Assembly: GCA_050012535.1 (NCBI GenBank)
Contig: JBEKGZ010000077.1
Coordinates: 1-11,152 of the forward strand
Length of the DNA: 11,152 bases
Direction of reading: 5' to 3'
From: CAVPLU01 sp050012535
GTDB taxonomy: Archaea > Thermoproteota > Bathyarchaeia > 40CM-2-53-6
The notes below the pieces were generated by a model. The model ran no database searches. It was not told where the DNA came from and was given only the letters and a program-made list of their open reading frames with translations. Made by a program: the position numbers and the translations under genes. Of the stretch, positions 10,721 through 11,152 are shown one piece after another. How positions within the stretch are numbered: position 1 is the stretch's first letter; each line of letters opens with the position of its first letter.

Positions 10721-11152
10721 GTGCGCCCTCTGGCCAAAAACGACGCGTACATCAACATAGAGAACGTCGTCGCGTCGGCCACACTCAACCAGAGGATAGA
10801 TCTCAACGCGATTGTCCGGATCTTTCCTGGCGTCGAATATAGGCCTGAGCAGTTCCCCGGACTCGTGTACCGGCTGAAGAAGCCGAAGACCGCGACACTG
10901 ATCTTCAGCTCGGGAAAGATGGTGTGTACCGGAGCGAAGTCCGAGAGTCAAGCGAGGAAGGCCGTCACGAAGGTTGTCGACGAACTCAAGAGGGGCGGCA
11001 TAGTCATCCTTGCAAAGCCGGAAATCCAGGTCCAGAACATAGTAGCCTCAGCTGGGCTGGGAGGCCGCATCGACCTAGAAAAAGTAATTTACTCGCTGAA
11101 GAGGACGATGTACGAGCCGGAACAATTCCCTGGCCTCATCTACAGAATGGAC
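10721..11152 (+). CDS. tbp: TATA-binding protein (3' end outside window)
   Basis: 144 codons are visible. The protein shows both halves of the TBP saddle. Repeat one is INIENVVASATLNQRIDL, then PEQFPGLVYRLKKPKTATL and FSSGKMVCTGAKSESQA. Repeat two is IQVQNIVASAGLGGRIDL, then EPEQFPGLIYRM, after which the window ends. It binds TATA boxes and recruits TFB to start archaeal transcription. Family length is about 180-190 residues, so roughly 40 are outside. A stop (TAG at 10682) lies upstream in frame and no ATG occurs after it. GTG at 10721, 26 nt from a TATA-like box, is therefore the start. This gene and tfs are the strongest evidence that the window is archaeal. Confidence 0.95.
   Translation, partial: MRPLAKNDAYINIENVVASATLNQRIDLNAIVRIFPGVEYRPEQFPGLVYRLKKPKTATLIFSSGKMVCTGAKSESQARKAVTKVVDELKRGGIVILAKPEIQVQNIVASAGLGGRIDLEKVIYSLKRTMYEPEQFPGLIYRMD

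Noticed and set aside
10706..10951. Minus-strand frame opposite tbp
   Set aside because: Shadow of the TATA-binding protein gene.

Overview
The window reads as archaeal chromosome. The right edge carries a TATA-binding protein gene, a TFS-type RNA polymerase cleavage factor lies near the left end, and several starts sit 23-45 nt downstream of TATA-like boxes, some with almost no leader. A thaumarchaeal or bathyarchaeal-type member of the Thermoproteota would fit, but the lineage is inferred from gene content and overall feel, not from a search.

Left part (1-4050). A minus-strand pair encodes a TMEM175-like six-helix membrane protein and a one-cysteine thioredoxin that runs off the edge. Next come the TFS gene (+), flanked on both sides by copies of an unusual short repeat, and an aldo/keto reductase with a two-cluster ferredoxin-like tail (-). 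A small conserved-looking gene follows that is split by one in-frame TGA (+). About 600 bases of gene-poor DNA then hold GT/CA tracts and two eroded coding fragments.

Middle (4053-7521). One large ABC exporter with fused permease and ATPase (-) looks bacterial in style. A gene-poor stretch of about 600 bases follows, then a dodecin (+) and a divergent pair of stand-alone ATP-cone proteins.

Right part (7510-10060) is an accessory region full of gene remains. It has a truncated MT-A70 adenine methyltransferase, a cluster of repeat copies in both orientations, CACGTG palindromes, a gene interrupted by a 431-bp insert with perfect 15-bp flanking duplications, and an EVE-domain (modified-base reader) gene whose nuclease-like C-terminal part is frameshifted. 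Two unrecognised small genes follow, then intergenic DNA and the TATA-binding protein gene.

The two main candidates for something undescribed are these. First, a dispersed repeat family has a GT-rich block, a spacer of constant 7-nt length but variable sequence, the core GGTGCGRGC, and the 15-nt block RWCGTAATTTGAACC. Its complement resembles the 3' end of a tRNA. Second, the 431-bp insert matches no element I recognise. MT-A70 and EVE remnants in the same few kilobases suggest decayed DNA-modification or defence cargo.
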